A stretch of DNA of 64,000 nucleotides, taken from assembly GCA_963590415.1 (NCBI GenBank), contig CAVAPB010000008.1:1-64000 (forward strand), read 5' to 3'. The translations under genes were made by a program, and so were the position numbers. The stretch is from Fimenecus sp963590415. Its GTDB lineage: Bacteria > Bacillota > Clostridia > Oscillospirales > Acutalibacteraceae. A model generated the notes under the pieces. That model was not told the origin of the DNA. It ran no database searches and saw only the letters and a program-made list of their open reading frames with translations. Positions within the stretch are counted from its first letter, which is position 1. Each line of letters opens with the position of its first letter. This document shows positions 43,102-51,617 of this stretch, one piece after another.

Positions 43102-44132
43102 GTTGTGATGCCGAACGCGATATTTTAATTAGCTTTGTGTTACCGATTTATAATGTAGAAAAGTATTTACAGGATTGTATTGCTTCAATTACCAGTCAAG
43201 ATTACGGTTCAATAAACTATGAAATTATTTGTGTGGAGGATTGCTCTACCGATGGAAGTCGTGCATTGTTAGAGAGTCTGAAAGAAAAATACGGTAATAT
43301 AAAAATCGTGTATAACAAGCAAAACAGTGGATTGAGTTTTTCAAGAAATGCCGGATTGAGAGCGGCAATGGGTAAGTATGTTTGGTTTGTGGATTCGGAC
43401 GACCTTTTATATCCGAATTGCATGCAGGGTTTTATAAACCTTTTGTCTGCACACAACCCCGATGTTTTGGTCGGAAACTTTCTAAAGATTTCGGAAGAAT
43501 TTTTCCTTGATGCGAATTTCCAAGCGGAGCCGTTTTCGGATTCGTACCATTGGGGTGAAAATTTAATTGCAAGTGCGCCGAGAGAAGCGGATACGCAAAA
43601 GGTTATGACGACTATCTGGGCTGCTTTGTTTAAAACCGAATTGCTTAAGAAGGAAAACATAACATTTGACGAAGATATAATTATGGGGGAAGATACAGAT
43701 TTTTATATGTTTTTCCCGAAAAAATTTAAGATTCTTAAATCAGACGCTATTTGCTATTTGTATCGTCAGCGTGGGGGCTCTATTTTGCATTCCCCAAAAC
43801 GGTATCAGCGTGGATATCTTACGAATCTCTACATTTTGGAGAAGTACATCAAGCTTCACGAAGATGAGATTTTGAGCGGTGAACAGAAAAAAGAACACAA
43901 AGCAATGCTTGACAATTTGAAATATAATATTGCGCAAACGTTGGTTTTGGTAGATGACAGAGAATATGTAAAATGTCAGCTAAAAATGCTTAAAGAAAAA
44001 GGATACTATCCATTTGCATTTAATTACAATGTGTTGAAAAGCAACCGTATATCTATTGTAAAAAAGTTGGCTTTGTTTTTGTTGCCGATTAGATCGGTTT
44101 TCTTATTGATAAACCGTCGGCACTCTAAATAA
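43098..44132 (+). CDS. Family 2 glycosyltransferase
   Basis: This 344-residue GT-A enzyme starts at ATG 43098, overlapping the capE stop, with GAGGAGG just upstream. SFVLPIYNVEKYL, VEDCSTDGS, SGLSFSRNAGL and FVDSDDL mark the active site. It is AT-rich relative to capE. It occupies the same position relative to capE as the GT2 at 44400-45383 does to the capE-tail remnant, and both end with a similar C-terminal pattern, so the two may be distant duplicates. Confidence 0.87.
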   Translation: MSCDAERDILISFVLPIYNVEKYLQDCIASITSQDYGSINYEIICVEDCSTDGSRALLESLKEKYGNIKIVYNKQNSGLSFSRNAGLRAAMGKYVWFVDSDDLLYPNCMQGFINLLSAHNPDVLVGNFLKISEEFFLDANFQAEPFSDSYHWGENLIASAPREADTQKVMTTIWAALFKTELLKKENITFDEDIIMGEDTDFYMFFPKKFKILKSDAICYLYRQRGGSILHSPKRYQRGYLTNLYILEKYIKLHEDEILSGEQKKEHKAMLDNLKYNIAQTLVLVDDREYVKCQLKMLKEKGYYPFAFNYNVLKSNRISIVKKLALFLLPIRSVFLLINRRHSK

Positions 44133-44162
44133 GTAACATATATATTGAGGTGGATTAAGCGT

Positions 44163-44396
44163 ATGAAAATTCTTTTGACGGGTGCAAACGCTCTCGATAT
44201 GGGCAATTTTTACCGTGTACCTGCCGATAAGCGTTCGCTCAACTACGATAAATACTTTAACGACGGCGATAAGGACCGCAATCCTTTGACCGAATTCAAC
44301 TCAAACAACACGGAGCTGCTCAATGTCGAGCAGGTCAAGGAAAAGCTTTTAAGTCTTTCATATATTCAAAACGAGCTTTCTGATTGGGAGGTATAA
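44163..44396 (+). pseudogene. Chimeric remnant: capF start fused to capE tail
   Basis: This 77-residue open frame begins MKILLTGAN, the start of a CapF-type protein (compare MRILVTGAN at 45401), and switches at once to ALDMGNFYRVPADKR and the rest of the CapE tail. The join lies in the 9-bp string GTGCAAACG, which occurs in both capF (near 45420) and capE (near 42896). About 200 bp matches the capE 3' end with many silent changes. The frame is open and has an AGGTGG site, so a small peptide may be made, but it lacks any catalytic part of either parent. Confidence 0.85.
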
Positions 44397-44399
44397 ATT

Positions 44400-45383
44400 A
44401 TGGATTGTCTTTTAAGTATCGTTATGCCGGTTTATAATACAGAAAAATATTTGCCATTGTGCTTGAATTCTTTGTTGGATCAAGATTTGGAAACGGCGGA
44501 ATTTGAAATTATTTGCGTAGATGACGGTTCAACTGACAGTTGTCCGGCGATATTGGATGAATATGCCGAAAAATATGAGAACATACATGTTATACACCAA
44601 AAAAACGGAGGGGTTTCATCAGCAAGAAATGCGGGCTTGAGTATCGTCAAGGGGAAATATGTATGGTTTGTAGACTCTGACGACTATGTGGATAAACAGT
44701 GCTTTGGATTCTTGACGAAAACAATGATTGAAACCGACGCCGATATCTTTTCCGTCAGATATGTTCCGTTCTCTTCAGATGCAGAAATACCGACTGTACC
44801 CGGAAATTATTTTCATCCTACCAAAAAGAAAGAGACCGATATTGCCTGCAGCGGAATTCGTATTTTCAAAACTGCAATATTGATTGAAAACAATATTCTT
44901 TGGAATAAAGATGTCTCTTATGGAGAGGATGTCGAATTTATTTTCTTTGTTAAAATGAATTCAAGCAGAATTATTTATAATGACAGCGTTGCATATTATC
45001 ATCGTCGATGGGATGGCTCTGCTACAGGAAACAAGACGGAAGTAAACCGAGAAAAGTACTTGAATTCATTTTATTTATTGACAAAAGAGTATGCCGAAGA
45101 GTTAGAAAAAGAAAAATATACCTCTGAGCAAAAAAAAGAAATTGAGGATAGAAAAAATCTTAGCGTGCAAGCAATCCTTATGCAAATTGCGTTGTATGAA
45201 AATCAACAAACGATAGATGAGTATTTGAACAAACTAAAGGCTGAGGGACTGTATCCGTATAAGAAAATTTCTTATAATTTGAAACCGAAAATTTCTTTGA
45301 AGCGAACTTTAATGGATTGGGCGCAGTATTTTTTTCCGATAGAATCTTTTTATCGCTTATTTATCAAAATTATTAAGAGATAA
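44400..45383 (+). CDS. Family 2 glycosyltransferase
   Basis: This 327-residue GT-A enzyme has SIVMPVYNTEKYL, VDDGSTDSCP, NGGVSSARNAGL and FVDSDDY, giving a complete nucleotide-sugar site. It is preceded by GGGAGG within the chimeric remnant and is AT-rich compared with capF downstream. It follows the copied capE tail just as the GT2 at 43098 follows intact capE, which fits a segment duplication with later divergence or replacement. Confidence 0.87.
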   Translation: MDCLLSIVMPVYNTEKYLPLCLNSLLDQDLETAEFEIICVDDGSTDSCPAILDEYAEKYENIHVIHQKNGGVSSARNAGLSIVKGKYVWFVDSDDYVDKQCFGFLTKTMIETDADIFSVRYVPFSSDAEIPTVPGNYFHPTKKKETDIACSGIRIFKTAILIENNILWNKDVSYGEDVEFIFFVKMNSSRIIYNDSVAYYHRRWDGSATGNKTEVNREKYLNSFYLLTKEYAEELEKEKYTSEQKKEIEDRKNLSVQAILMQIALYENQQTIDEYLNKLKAEGLYPYKKISYNLKPKISLKRTLMDWAQYFFPIESFYRLFIKIIKR

Positions 45384-45400
45384 ATCATTTGAGGTGTATG

Positions 45401-46546
45401 ATGAGAATTTTAGTTACCGGTGCAAACGGCTTTGTCGGCAAAAACTTAATTGCAACTCTTGAAAATATCAGAGACTCAAAGGACAACACAAGAGATGTTC
45501 CGAAAGATTTGGAAATATTTGCTTGTGATATAGGCACTTCCGAGGAGGACTTCGAGCGCTATTGCAAGGAGTGCGATTTCGTATTCAATCTTGTCGGAGT
45601 TCACAGACCTAAGGACGACTCGGAATTTATGAAGGGGAATTTCGGCTTCCTTACAAAGCTTCTTTCCACGCTTGAAAAGTACGGCAATGCACCGAGGATA
45701 GCTTTTTCATCGTCCATACAGGCACAGCTTGACAACCCTTACGGCGAGAGCAAGCGTGCGGCTGAAAACGCACTGTTCGATTATTCGAAAAAGACGGGCG
45801 CAAAGGTCTATGTTTTCAGGTTCTCAAACCTTTTCGGTAAGTGGTCAAGACCGAATTACAACAGCGTTGTTGCGACTTTTTGCAACAATATCGCAAACGG
45901 CTTGCCCATAGAGATAAGGGACAGAAACTACGAAATGGAGCTTATCTACATAGACGATGTAGTAAACGAATTGCTCGAGGTTCTTATGGACAGGGGAACA
46001 AAGAACGGCGAGTTTTACACCGTTTCCGTTTCGCACAGGATTACGCTCGGCGGTCTTGCCGATTTGATTTATTCGTTTAAGAACAGCAGGGGAAGCCTTA
46101 TGGTTCCCGATATGACCAACGGAAGCTTTTCCAAGAAGCTCTACTCAACATATCTTTCCTATCTTCCCACGGACGGCTTTGCCTATCCGCTTAAAATGAA
46201 TATCGACGAGCGAGGCTCGTTTACGGAAATCGTTAAGTCTGCGGACAGAGGTCAGGTTTCCGTCAATATTTCAAAGCCGGGAATAATCAAGGGTCAGCAT
46301 TGGCACCATACAAAGAACGAAAAATTCCTTGTCGTCAGCGGTAAGGGCGTTATCCGTTTCCGCAAAATCGGCGAGGAAAAGGTTTACGAATATTTTGTTT
46401 CGGGCGAAAAACTCGAGGTTGTCGATATACCGACAGGCTATACGCACAACATAGAAAATATCGGCGACACCGATATGGTTACGATTATGTGGTGCAACGA
46501 GTGCTTCGACCCCGACAGACCGGATACATATTTTGAAAAGGTATAA
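45401..46546 (+). CDS. capF: Bifunctional epimerase/reductase CapF (FnlB)
   Basis: This 382-residue enzyme performs the middle steps toward UDP-N-acetyl-L-talosamine. The N-terminal SDR domain has VTGANGFVGKNLIA and a YGESK catalytic motif. The C-terminal cupin domain (about 265-382) contains GQHWHHTKNEKFLVV with the metal-binding His residues and IPTGYTHNIENIG. The ATG at 45401 lies 4 bp after GAGGTG; an ATG one codon upstream is also possible. capG follows after 12 bp. Confidence 0.9.
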   Translation: MRILVTGANGFVGKNLIATLENIRDSKDNTRDVPKDLEIFACDIGTSEEDFERYCKECDFVFNLVGVHRPKDDSEFMKGNFGFLTKLLSTLEKYGNAPRIAFSSSIQAQLDNPYGESKRAAENALFDYSKKTGAKVYVFRFSNLFGKWSRPNYNSVVATFCNNIANGLPIEIRDRNYEMELIYIDDVVNELLEVLMDRGTKNGEFYTVSVSHRITLGGLADLIYSFKNSRGSLMVPDMTNGSFSKKLYSTYLSYLPTDGFAYPLKMNIDERGSFTEIVKSADRGQVSVNISKPGIIKGQHWHHTKNEKFLVVSGKGVIRFRKIGEEKVYEYFVSGEKLEVVDIPTGYTHNIENIGDTDMVTIMWCNECFDPDRPDTYFEKV

Positions 46547-46558
46547 AGGTAAAAAAGT

Positions 46559-47737
46559 ATGACACACGATTTTTCAGATGTTTCTTTTAAGAATAACGGG
46601 AAGCTGAAATTGCTGATTACCGTCGGCACACGCCCCGAGATAATCAGACTTGCCGCCGTTATCAACAAATGCCGCAGCTATTTTGACTGTATTCTCGCCC
46701 ACACGGGTCAGAATTACGACTATAACCTCAACGGCATATTCTTCAGGGATTTGGGACTTGCCGACCCTGATGTTTATCTCAATGCGGTGGGCGACAATCT
46801 CGGCGAAACAATGGGTAATATAATAGCTTCGTCATATGAGCTTATGGCACAGATTAAGCCCGACGCCGTGCTGGTTTTGGGCGACACCAATTCGTGTCTT
46901 TCCGTCATTTCCGCAAAGAGACTTCATATTCCGATTTTCCATATGGAGGCAGGCAACCGCTGTAAGGACGAGTGTTTACCCGAGGAGACGAACAGGAGAA
47001 TTGTCGATATAATTTCCGATGTCAATATGGCATATTCCGAGCACGCAAGAAGGTATCTTGCGGACTGCGGACTTCCAAAGGAGAGAACCTATGTTACAGG
47101 TTCGCCTATGGCAGAGGTGCTTGGCGAAAACCTTGAAAAAATAAAAAGCTCCGACATCCATGAAAGACTCGGGCTTCAAAAGGGCAAATATATTCTTTTG
47201 TCGGCTCACAGGGAGGAAAATATCGACACCGAAAAGAACTTCCTTTCGCTTTTCAATGCAATAAACAAGATGGCTCAAAAGTATGATATGCCGATACTCT
47301 ATTCCTGTCATCCCCGTTCGGCAAAAAGGCTTGAGCAGAGCGGATTTGAGCTCGACGAGAGGGTTATCAAGCACGAGCCGCTCGGCTTCCACGATTATAA
47401 CTGCCTGCAAATGAACGCCTTTGCGGTTGTGTCCGATTCGGGCACACTCCCCGAGGAATCAAGCTTCTTTACTTCTGTAGGCTCGCCGTTCCCCGCGGTG
47501 TGCATAAGAACCTCAACCGAACGCCCCGAGGCTCTCGACAAGGCTTGCTTCGTGCTTGCGGGAATTGACGAAAAATCGCTCTTGCAGGCGGTCGATACTG
47601 CGGTAGAGCTCAACAAAAACGGCTGCCACGGTATTCCCGTTCCCGATTATACCGATGAAAATGTTTCGACAAAGGTCGTTAAAATCATTCAGTCTTATAC
47701 GGGCATAGTCAACAAAATGGTTTGGCGCAAGGACTGA
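46559..47737 (+). CDS. capG: UDP-N-acetyl-L-talosamine/UDP-GlcNAc 2-epimerase CapG (FnlC)
   Basis: This 392-residue WecB-like enzyme has TVGTRPEIIRLAAVI near the N-terminus, LVLGDTNSCLS, FHMEAGNRC, PEETNRRIVD and SDSGTLPEES with the conserved residues of UDP-GlcNAc 2-epimerases. Next to capF it most likely performs the last step to UDP-N-acetyl-L-fucosamine. It is the last gene of the polysaccharide cluster and ends before a strong terminator. A WecB role making UDP-ManNAc is the alternative. Confidence 0.9.
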   Translation: MTHDFSDVSFKNNGKLKLLITVGTRPEIIRLAAVINKCRSYFDCILAHTGQNYDYNLNGIFFRDLGLADPDVYLNAVGDNLGETMGNIIASSYELMAQIKPDAVLVLGDTNSCLSVISAKRLHIPIFHMEAGNRCKDECLPEETNRRIVDIISDVNMAYSEHARRYLADCGLPKERTYVTGSPMAEVLGENLEKIKSSDIHERLGLQKGKYILLSAHREENIDTEKNFLSLFNAINKMAQKYDMPILYSCHPRSAKRLEQSGFELDERVIKHEPLGFHDYNCLQMNAFAVVSDSGTLPEESSFFTSVGSPFPAVCIRTSTERPEALDKACFVLAGIDEKSLLQAVDTAVELNKNGCHGIPVPDYTDENVSTKVVKIIQSYTGIVNKMVWRKD

Positions 47738-47753
47738 AAACAGTAAAAAATCA

Positions 47754-47783
47754 AGGCAATCTGAAAAACAGATTGCCTTTTTT
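47754..47783. terminator. Bidirectional terminator between capG and the Tam-like gene
   Basis: A perfect 10-bp stem (AGGCAATCTG with CAGATTGCCT) encloses a five-A loop. It is followed by seven T on the plus strand and by a TGATTTTTTAC stretch on the minus strand, so it can end both converging transcripts. Confidence 0.88.
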
Positions 47784-47789
47784 TGCGCT

Positions 47790-48557
47790 TTATTTTACCG
47801 CCGTGAAAAACAGCCTCGGCATTTTAAGTATCAGCTTGCCGTTTGCCCTTGCGGGATAGAGGCTGTTGATGTTGTTTTCCAATTCGTCGAGAAATTCTGC
47901 CCGTTCGCCGTCCGTCAATGCGTCAAGATACGGGCGCAGACCGCTGCCCGAGTACCAGGACAAAACGCCCTTTGCACCGTCAACGGTGTGATAATAGGTT
48001 GTTTGCCACATATCAAAGGACGAAGCCTTTTCGCACAGAATGTCATAATATTCCGTGTCAAAGAAATTGTGAAAATCCCTTATATGGGCGAGCTTTTTCC
48101 ATTTGTCACGCTTTACGACCTCTTTGAGCATTTCGTAAAACGGCGCAGTCTGAACAATCGGTATCTGCACCGCAAGCGTTCCGCCGTCTTTGAGCTTTTC
48201 AAACACTGCGTCAAACAGCTCATACTGCTTCGGTATCCATTGGAAGCAGGCGTTTGAGAAAATCAAATCGAATTTTCCGTCAAGCTCATAAAGCCCGTCG
48301 GGCGCATTGCATTTTTGAAAGTTAATATCGGGGTGGTCGGCTTTTGCTTTTTTGAGCATATCGTCCGAATAATCCACGCCCGTTATATCGGCGTTCGGGA
48401 ATTGTGATTTCAGCGCAAATGTGCTGTTTCCCGGACCGCAGCCTATGTCAAGAACCCTTTCGGGGTTGAGAGAGGTTAGCCTTGATATTAAATCGAGCGA
48501 CGGCTGCGTTCTCTCTTTTTTGAATTTGAGATACTGTGTTGAATTCCAATCCGACAT
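47790..48557 (-). CDS. tam: Trans-aconitate 2-methyltransferase-like SAM methyltransferase
   Basis: This 255-residue class I methyltransferase has VLDIGCGPGNSTFAL (SAM motif I), GVDYSDDMLKKAK, and SNACFQWIP, the Tam version of motif IV. Tam methylates trans-aconitate, a by-product of the citric acid cycle. The start is placed at the ATG at 48557, with GGTGG 5 bp upstream; an earlier ATG four codons before lacks this spacing. It is convergent with capG and marks the return to core sequence. Confidence 0.83.
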   Translation of the reverse strand: MSDWNSTQYLKFKKERTQPSLDLISRLTSLNPERVLDIGCGPGNSTFALKSQFPNADITGVDYSDDMLKKAKADHPDINFQKCNAPDGLYELDGKFDLIFSNACFQWIPKQYELFDAVFEKLKDGGTLAVQIPIVQTAPFYEMLKEVVKRDKWKKLAHIRDFHNFFDTEYYDILCEKASSFDMWQTTYYHTVDGAKGVLSWYSGSGLRPYLDALTDGERAEFLDELENNINSLYPARANGKLILKMPRLFFTAVK

Positions 48558-48570
48558 TTTAACCACCATA

Positions 48571-48622
48571 GGTAAATTTTGAAAACAATATAATTTTATC
48601 AGTGCGATTTTCGCACTGCTTA
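48571..48622. repeat. Copy of the intergenic repeat seen at the window start
   Basis: GGTAAATTTTGAAAACAATA and the sequence after it parallel bases 119-203. The terminal hairpin is AGTGCGA/TCGCACT (48601-48617) here and AGCGTGA/TCACGCT there: both arms change together, which keeps the pairing. It lies between the Tam-like gene and the small Cys-rich gene. Confidence 0.6.
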
Positions 48623-48626
48623 CTCC

Positions 48627-48845
48627 TTAAAGCTTGAAATCTTCCTCGCTGAACTGCTGAAGCTCGGGGGCACGGCGGGGAACTCTTTTCATAATATCGT
48701 ATTTATATTTTCTGCATTTATAGTCCTTTGCCACAATGCCTTTTTTTACACAGAGAACCGTTTCGCCGTCGGGCGAGGGCTTGCCGTGCTGACAGTAGGC
48801 GCAGGCGGGGGAGATGTCCTTGGTATTGAAAACCGTTTTTTTCAT
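48627..48845 (-). CDS. Small Cys-containing conserved-type protein
   Basis: This 72-residue protein has a CAYC pair, a further Cys in VLCVKKG and another in YKCRKYKYD, a four-Cys pattern that could hold zinc. The C-terminal end is acidic. The AGGATGTG site supports translation. I do not recognise a named family, and the function is unknown. It stands alone between the Tam-like gene and ylbJ on the minus strand. Confidence 0.65.
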   Translation of the reverse strand: MKKTVFNTKDISPACAYCQHGKPSPDGETVLCVKKGIVAKDYKCRKYKYDIMKRVPRRAPELQQFSEEDFKL

Positions 48846-48932
48846 TTTTTCACATCCTGTTGCAGGACGAACAGTATTCGTCTTATGTGTTTTCTTTATT
48901 GTATCACAGTTTACGGCTTATTTCCACTGTAT

Positions 48933-50009
48933 TTATTTTGAGCTTTCGCCTTTTGGCTTTCTCTCTGCATCAAGCTCGAAAATAAGCACCGAGCACATCA
49001 AAAGAAGCGCACAGGCGGCAGGAAGTGAAACGGAATACGCACTCAAATTCAGCTCAGAGACATTTGCAAATGTCTCAATCTCGCACGGAAAGAATTTGAG
49101 CAGAACCGAGCATATGAGCGCCGACACAGCCGCACACAGCACACGGGCGGTATAAAAATGCTTGGCAGACAGTCCCGTCTTTGCGATATAGGAGTAAATC
49201 TGGCAATGGACGGACAGACCGCCGAATGAAATTATTGCCGCAAACGCAGGGACGGGCAGTATATTGAGAGACATCTTGATTCCGCTTGTAACCTCGAGCA
49301 CGCTTGCCGCGGCGACTGTGTATCCGTTGAGCGAAAACGAGCAGATATACTTTATCAGACAGTTGAAAATCACTATCCAGCTGCAAACGGAAATCATCGC
49401 CTTTACGCTGTCCGTTACGGAAAGGGAAAATGCCTCTATCGGATTTTTGAGCACAATTACCTTGCACTTTTCAAATTCATCGGGTTTTTCCGAACCGATA
49501 AACCTCGTAAGCACGCCGATTATGACCGACGACAGGGCGACGGAGCAGTAGAGTATAACTCCTGCACGGGTACTGCCCAAAAACATTGTTCCCACCGTGC
49601 CGATTATAAAAGCCGGACCTGCGTTTAAGCAGAACAAATCGAGCTTCTGTGCGGCGCTTTGCGTGATTTTCCCGTCACTAAGTAAATCGTAGGTCATTTT
49701 AGCTCCGATGGGATAGCCTCCTATGAGCGACATCAGAATTACGCTTGACGCCACGGGCGGCAAACGGAAAATTTTTGCCGTTGCGCTGCCGAAAATTCTG
49801 CCTAAAAAATCGCACACTCCTGATTTTACAATAAACTGCGAAATAATCATAAACGGGAAAAGTGTGGGTATAACGCTGTCGGCGCAAAGCGAGAGACCCT
49901 CTTTTATTCCGAGAGCGCACACCTGCGTTTTTGAAAAAATGCAGAAGCACGCACCGAACGAAAAAACAATCAAAAGAATATTACCTGCCAAAGGCTTGAT
50001 TTTCCCCAT
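48933..50009 (-). CDS. ylbJ: Sporulation integral membrane protein YlbJ
   Basis: This 358-residue membrane protein has eight or more hydrophobic segments and the SVIPTLFPFMIISQFIV, LIGGYPIGAKMTYDL and LNAGPAFIIGTVG blocks typical of the nucleoside-recognition (Gate) domain of YlbJ. YlbJ is needed for spore cortex formation and heat resistance in Bacillus. It is divergent from yqfC-yqfD with a gap of about 70 bp that may hold mother-cell promoters, although I could not define one. Confidence 0.88.
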   Translation of the reverse strand: MGKIKPLAGNILLIVFSFGACFCIFSKTQVCALGIKEGLSLCADSVIPTLFPFMIISQFIVKSGVCDFLGRIFGSATAKIFRLPPVASSVILMSLIGGYPIGAKMTYDLLSDGKITQSAAQKLDLFCLNAGPAFIIGTVGTMFLGSTRAGVILYCSVALSSVIIGVLTRFIGSEKPDEFEKCKVIVLKNPIEAFSLSVTDSVKAMISVCSWIVIFNCLIKYICSFSLNGYTVAAASVLEVTSGIKMSLNILPVPAFAAIISFGGLSVHCQIYSYIAKTGLSAKHFYTARVLCAAVSALICSVLLKFFPCEIETFANVSELNLSAYSVSLPAACALLLMCSVLIFELDAERKPKGESSK

Positions 50010-50078
50010 ATCATCACTCTTTCTTTATGGTATCAAATTATATGCCGTGTCATATATTTATATGAGTGAGGTGAGAAA

Positions 50079-50387
50079 ATGAGTTCGAGTGAAAATAAGC
50101 GCCGCAGGAAACGAAAAAATGCGACGGGCGAAATTATAAAAACGGCTCTTGATATACCTGAGATACTCACTGCGGACTTGCCGCACATCGAGGCGGAGGG
50201 CAACAGGGAAATCTCCGTCGACGGGTGTCGGGGCATACTTGAATACACGCAGGATAAAATAAAACTCAACACGGGAAAGCTTGTTATAACCTTTATCGGG
50301 GACGGCATAGAAATAAAAACATATTCCGAAATTCAGACCGTTATCGGCGGCAACATTTTAAGCGTGGAATTTGAAGGTCAGGGGTGA
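50079..50387 (+). CDS. yqfC: Sporulation protein YqfC (YabP/YqfC family)
   Basis: This 102-residue protein has a basic N-terminus (KRRRKRKN) and a beta-rich body (ISVDGCRGILEYTQDKIKLNTGKLVITFIG) typical of YabP/YqfC spore proteins. In B. subtilis yqfC is expressed in the mother cell, and the neighbouring yqfD is conserved with it. The gene lies 4 bp before the yqfD start, with a good GAGGTG site. Confidence 0.88.
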   Translation: MSSSENKRRRKRKNATGEIIKTALDIPEILTADLPHIEAEGNREISVDGCRGILEYTQDKIKLNTGKLVITFIGDGIEIKTYSEIQTVIGGNILSVEFEGQG

Positions 50388-50391
50388 GAAA

Positions 50392-51558
50392 ATGCTGATA
50401 ATTAAACTCATACGCTTTTTTATCGGATATGTCACATTTGCGGCGTACGGCGGCTTTCCCGAACGCTTTGTAAACCTCTGTACAAAAAACAGAATCCCGC
50501 TTTGGAATATGAAAAAGGAAAAGGACTCGATAACCGCCGATACAACCGTAAATGGCTATAAATCCATAAAGTCCTCGGCTAAAAATTCGGGCGTCCGTGT
50601 GAAAATACTAAAAAAGCACGGACTGCCGTTTTTTATCCATAAAAACAGGCGGCGCATAGGTCTGTTGGCAGGTTTTATGGCGGCGGTAATCACGGTGTCC
50701 TTCCTCTCGACAATGATATGGAGCGTGTCCGTGTCGGGCAACAAAACGCTGTCGGACGAAGAGGTGCTTGCGGCGTTTGACTCCGTCGGCGTAAAGGTCG
50801 GCGCAAGGCGGTCGGCGATTTCTCCGTCGGACGCGGCATACGAGGCTAAAAAGCTGCTGCCGAAAATTGCGTGGGCAAGCGTAAATATAAAGGGGTCAAG
50901 AGCCGAAATAGTCATAAGCGAATTGAGCGAAGCGCCCGAGTTCCCCGATGACACAACGCCGTGTAATATAATTGCGGCGGAGGACGGCACAATTATGGGC
51001 ATAGAAGCCACCTCGGGCATTGCCGAAGTCAAAAAAGGCGATGCGGTGTTAAAGGGCGATTTGCTCATTTCGGGAATTACGGAAAATCTCGACAAGACCT
51101 ACAACCTCAAGGCGGCAAGGGGTAAGGTTCACGCCCGTGTCGTCAAGGAGATAACCGCCTCATATTCCGGCGAGCCGCTTTTGCGGCAGTCCGAGCTGTC
51201 ACAGCAAAAGGTTCTGTTTGTTTTCGGACTTAAAATTCCGCTGGGACTCGGCGTGGGCGAGGAAAATGTATATACCGATAAAAGCTATGCTTCAAACGGA
51301 GAAACAAGCCTGCCGCTCGGCGTGATAACAAACAGGGTGTATTATTCGGAAGTGTCGGAGGCTCTGCCCGAAGAGTATCAAAAGGTCTGGTCGGCGCATC
51401 TTTTTGCCTGCTCTTACAGAGAAATATACCGTGAGAGCGAGGAGATACTTTCATCATCCTTTTCGTTTGACACGGTAAACGGCGCTCCCGTGTTTACGGG
51501 TAACTGCGAATGTAAGAAAGAAATAGGTAAAGCCCTTGAAATTTTTGTTGAAAAATGA
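50392..51558 (+). CDS. yqfD: Sporulation protein YqfD
   Basis: This 388-residue single-pass membrane protein starts at ATG 50392 behind AGGGGTGA. The first 85 residues are cytoplasmic, a membrane helix lies at about 90-110 (after KNRRRIGLLAGFMAAVI), and the remainder is a large outer domain that begins with a SVSGNK-type POTRA-like segment. YqfD is conserved in spore formers with yqfC and acts in the mother-cell envelope; its precise function is not known. Confidence 0.88.
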   Translation: MLIIKLIRFFIGYVTFAAYGGFPERFVNLCTKNRIPLWNMKKEKDSITADTTVNGYKSIKSSAKNSGVRVKILKKHGLPFFIHKNRRRIGLLAGFMAAVITVSFLSTMIWSVSVSGNKTLSDEEVLAAFDSVGVKVGARRSAISPSDAAYEAKKLLPKIAWASVNIKGSRAEIVISELSEAPEFPDDTTPCNIIAAEDGTIMGIEATSGIAEVKKGDAVLKGDLLISGITENLDKTYNLKAARGKVHARVVKEITASYSGEPLLRQSELSQQKVLFVFGLKIPLGLGVGEENVYTDKSYASNGETSLPLGVITNRVYYSEVSEALPEEYQKVWSAHLFACSYREIYRESEEILSSSFSFDTVNGAPVFTGNCECKKEIGKALEIFVEK

Positions 51559-51577
51559 TAATACTTTGTGATAAAAT
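51548..51577 (+). promoter_or_regulatory. Predicted sigma-A promoter for phoH
   Basis: TTGAAA (51548-51553) overlaps the end of yqfD and is separated by 18 bp from TAAAAT (51572-51577), about 40 bp before the phoH start. Confidence 0.6.
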
Positions 51578-51617
51578 ATATTAAATATAAATAGATTTTT
51601 CAAAGGGTGGTTGTTCG

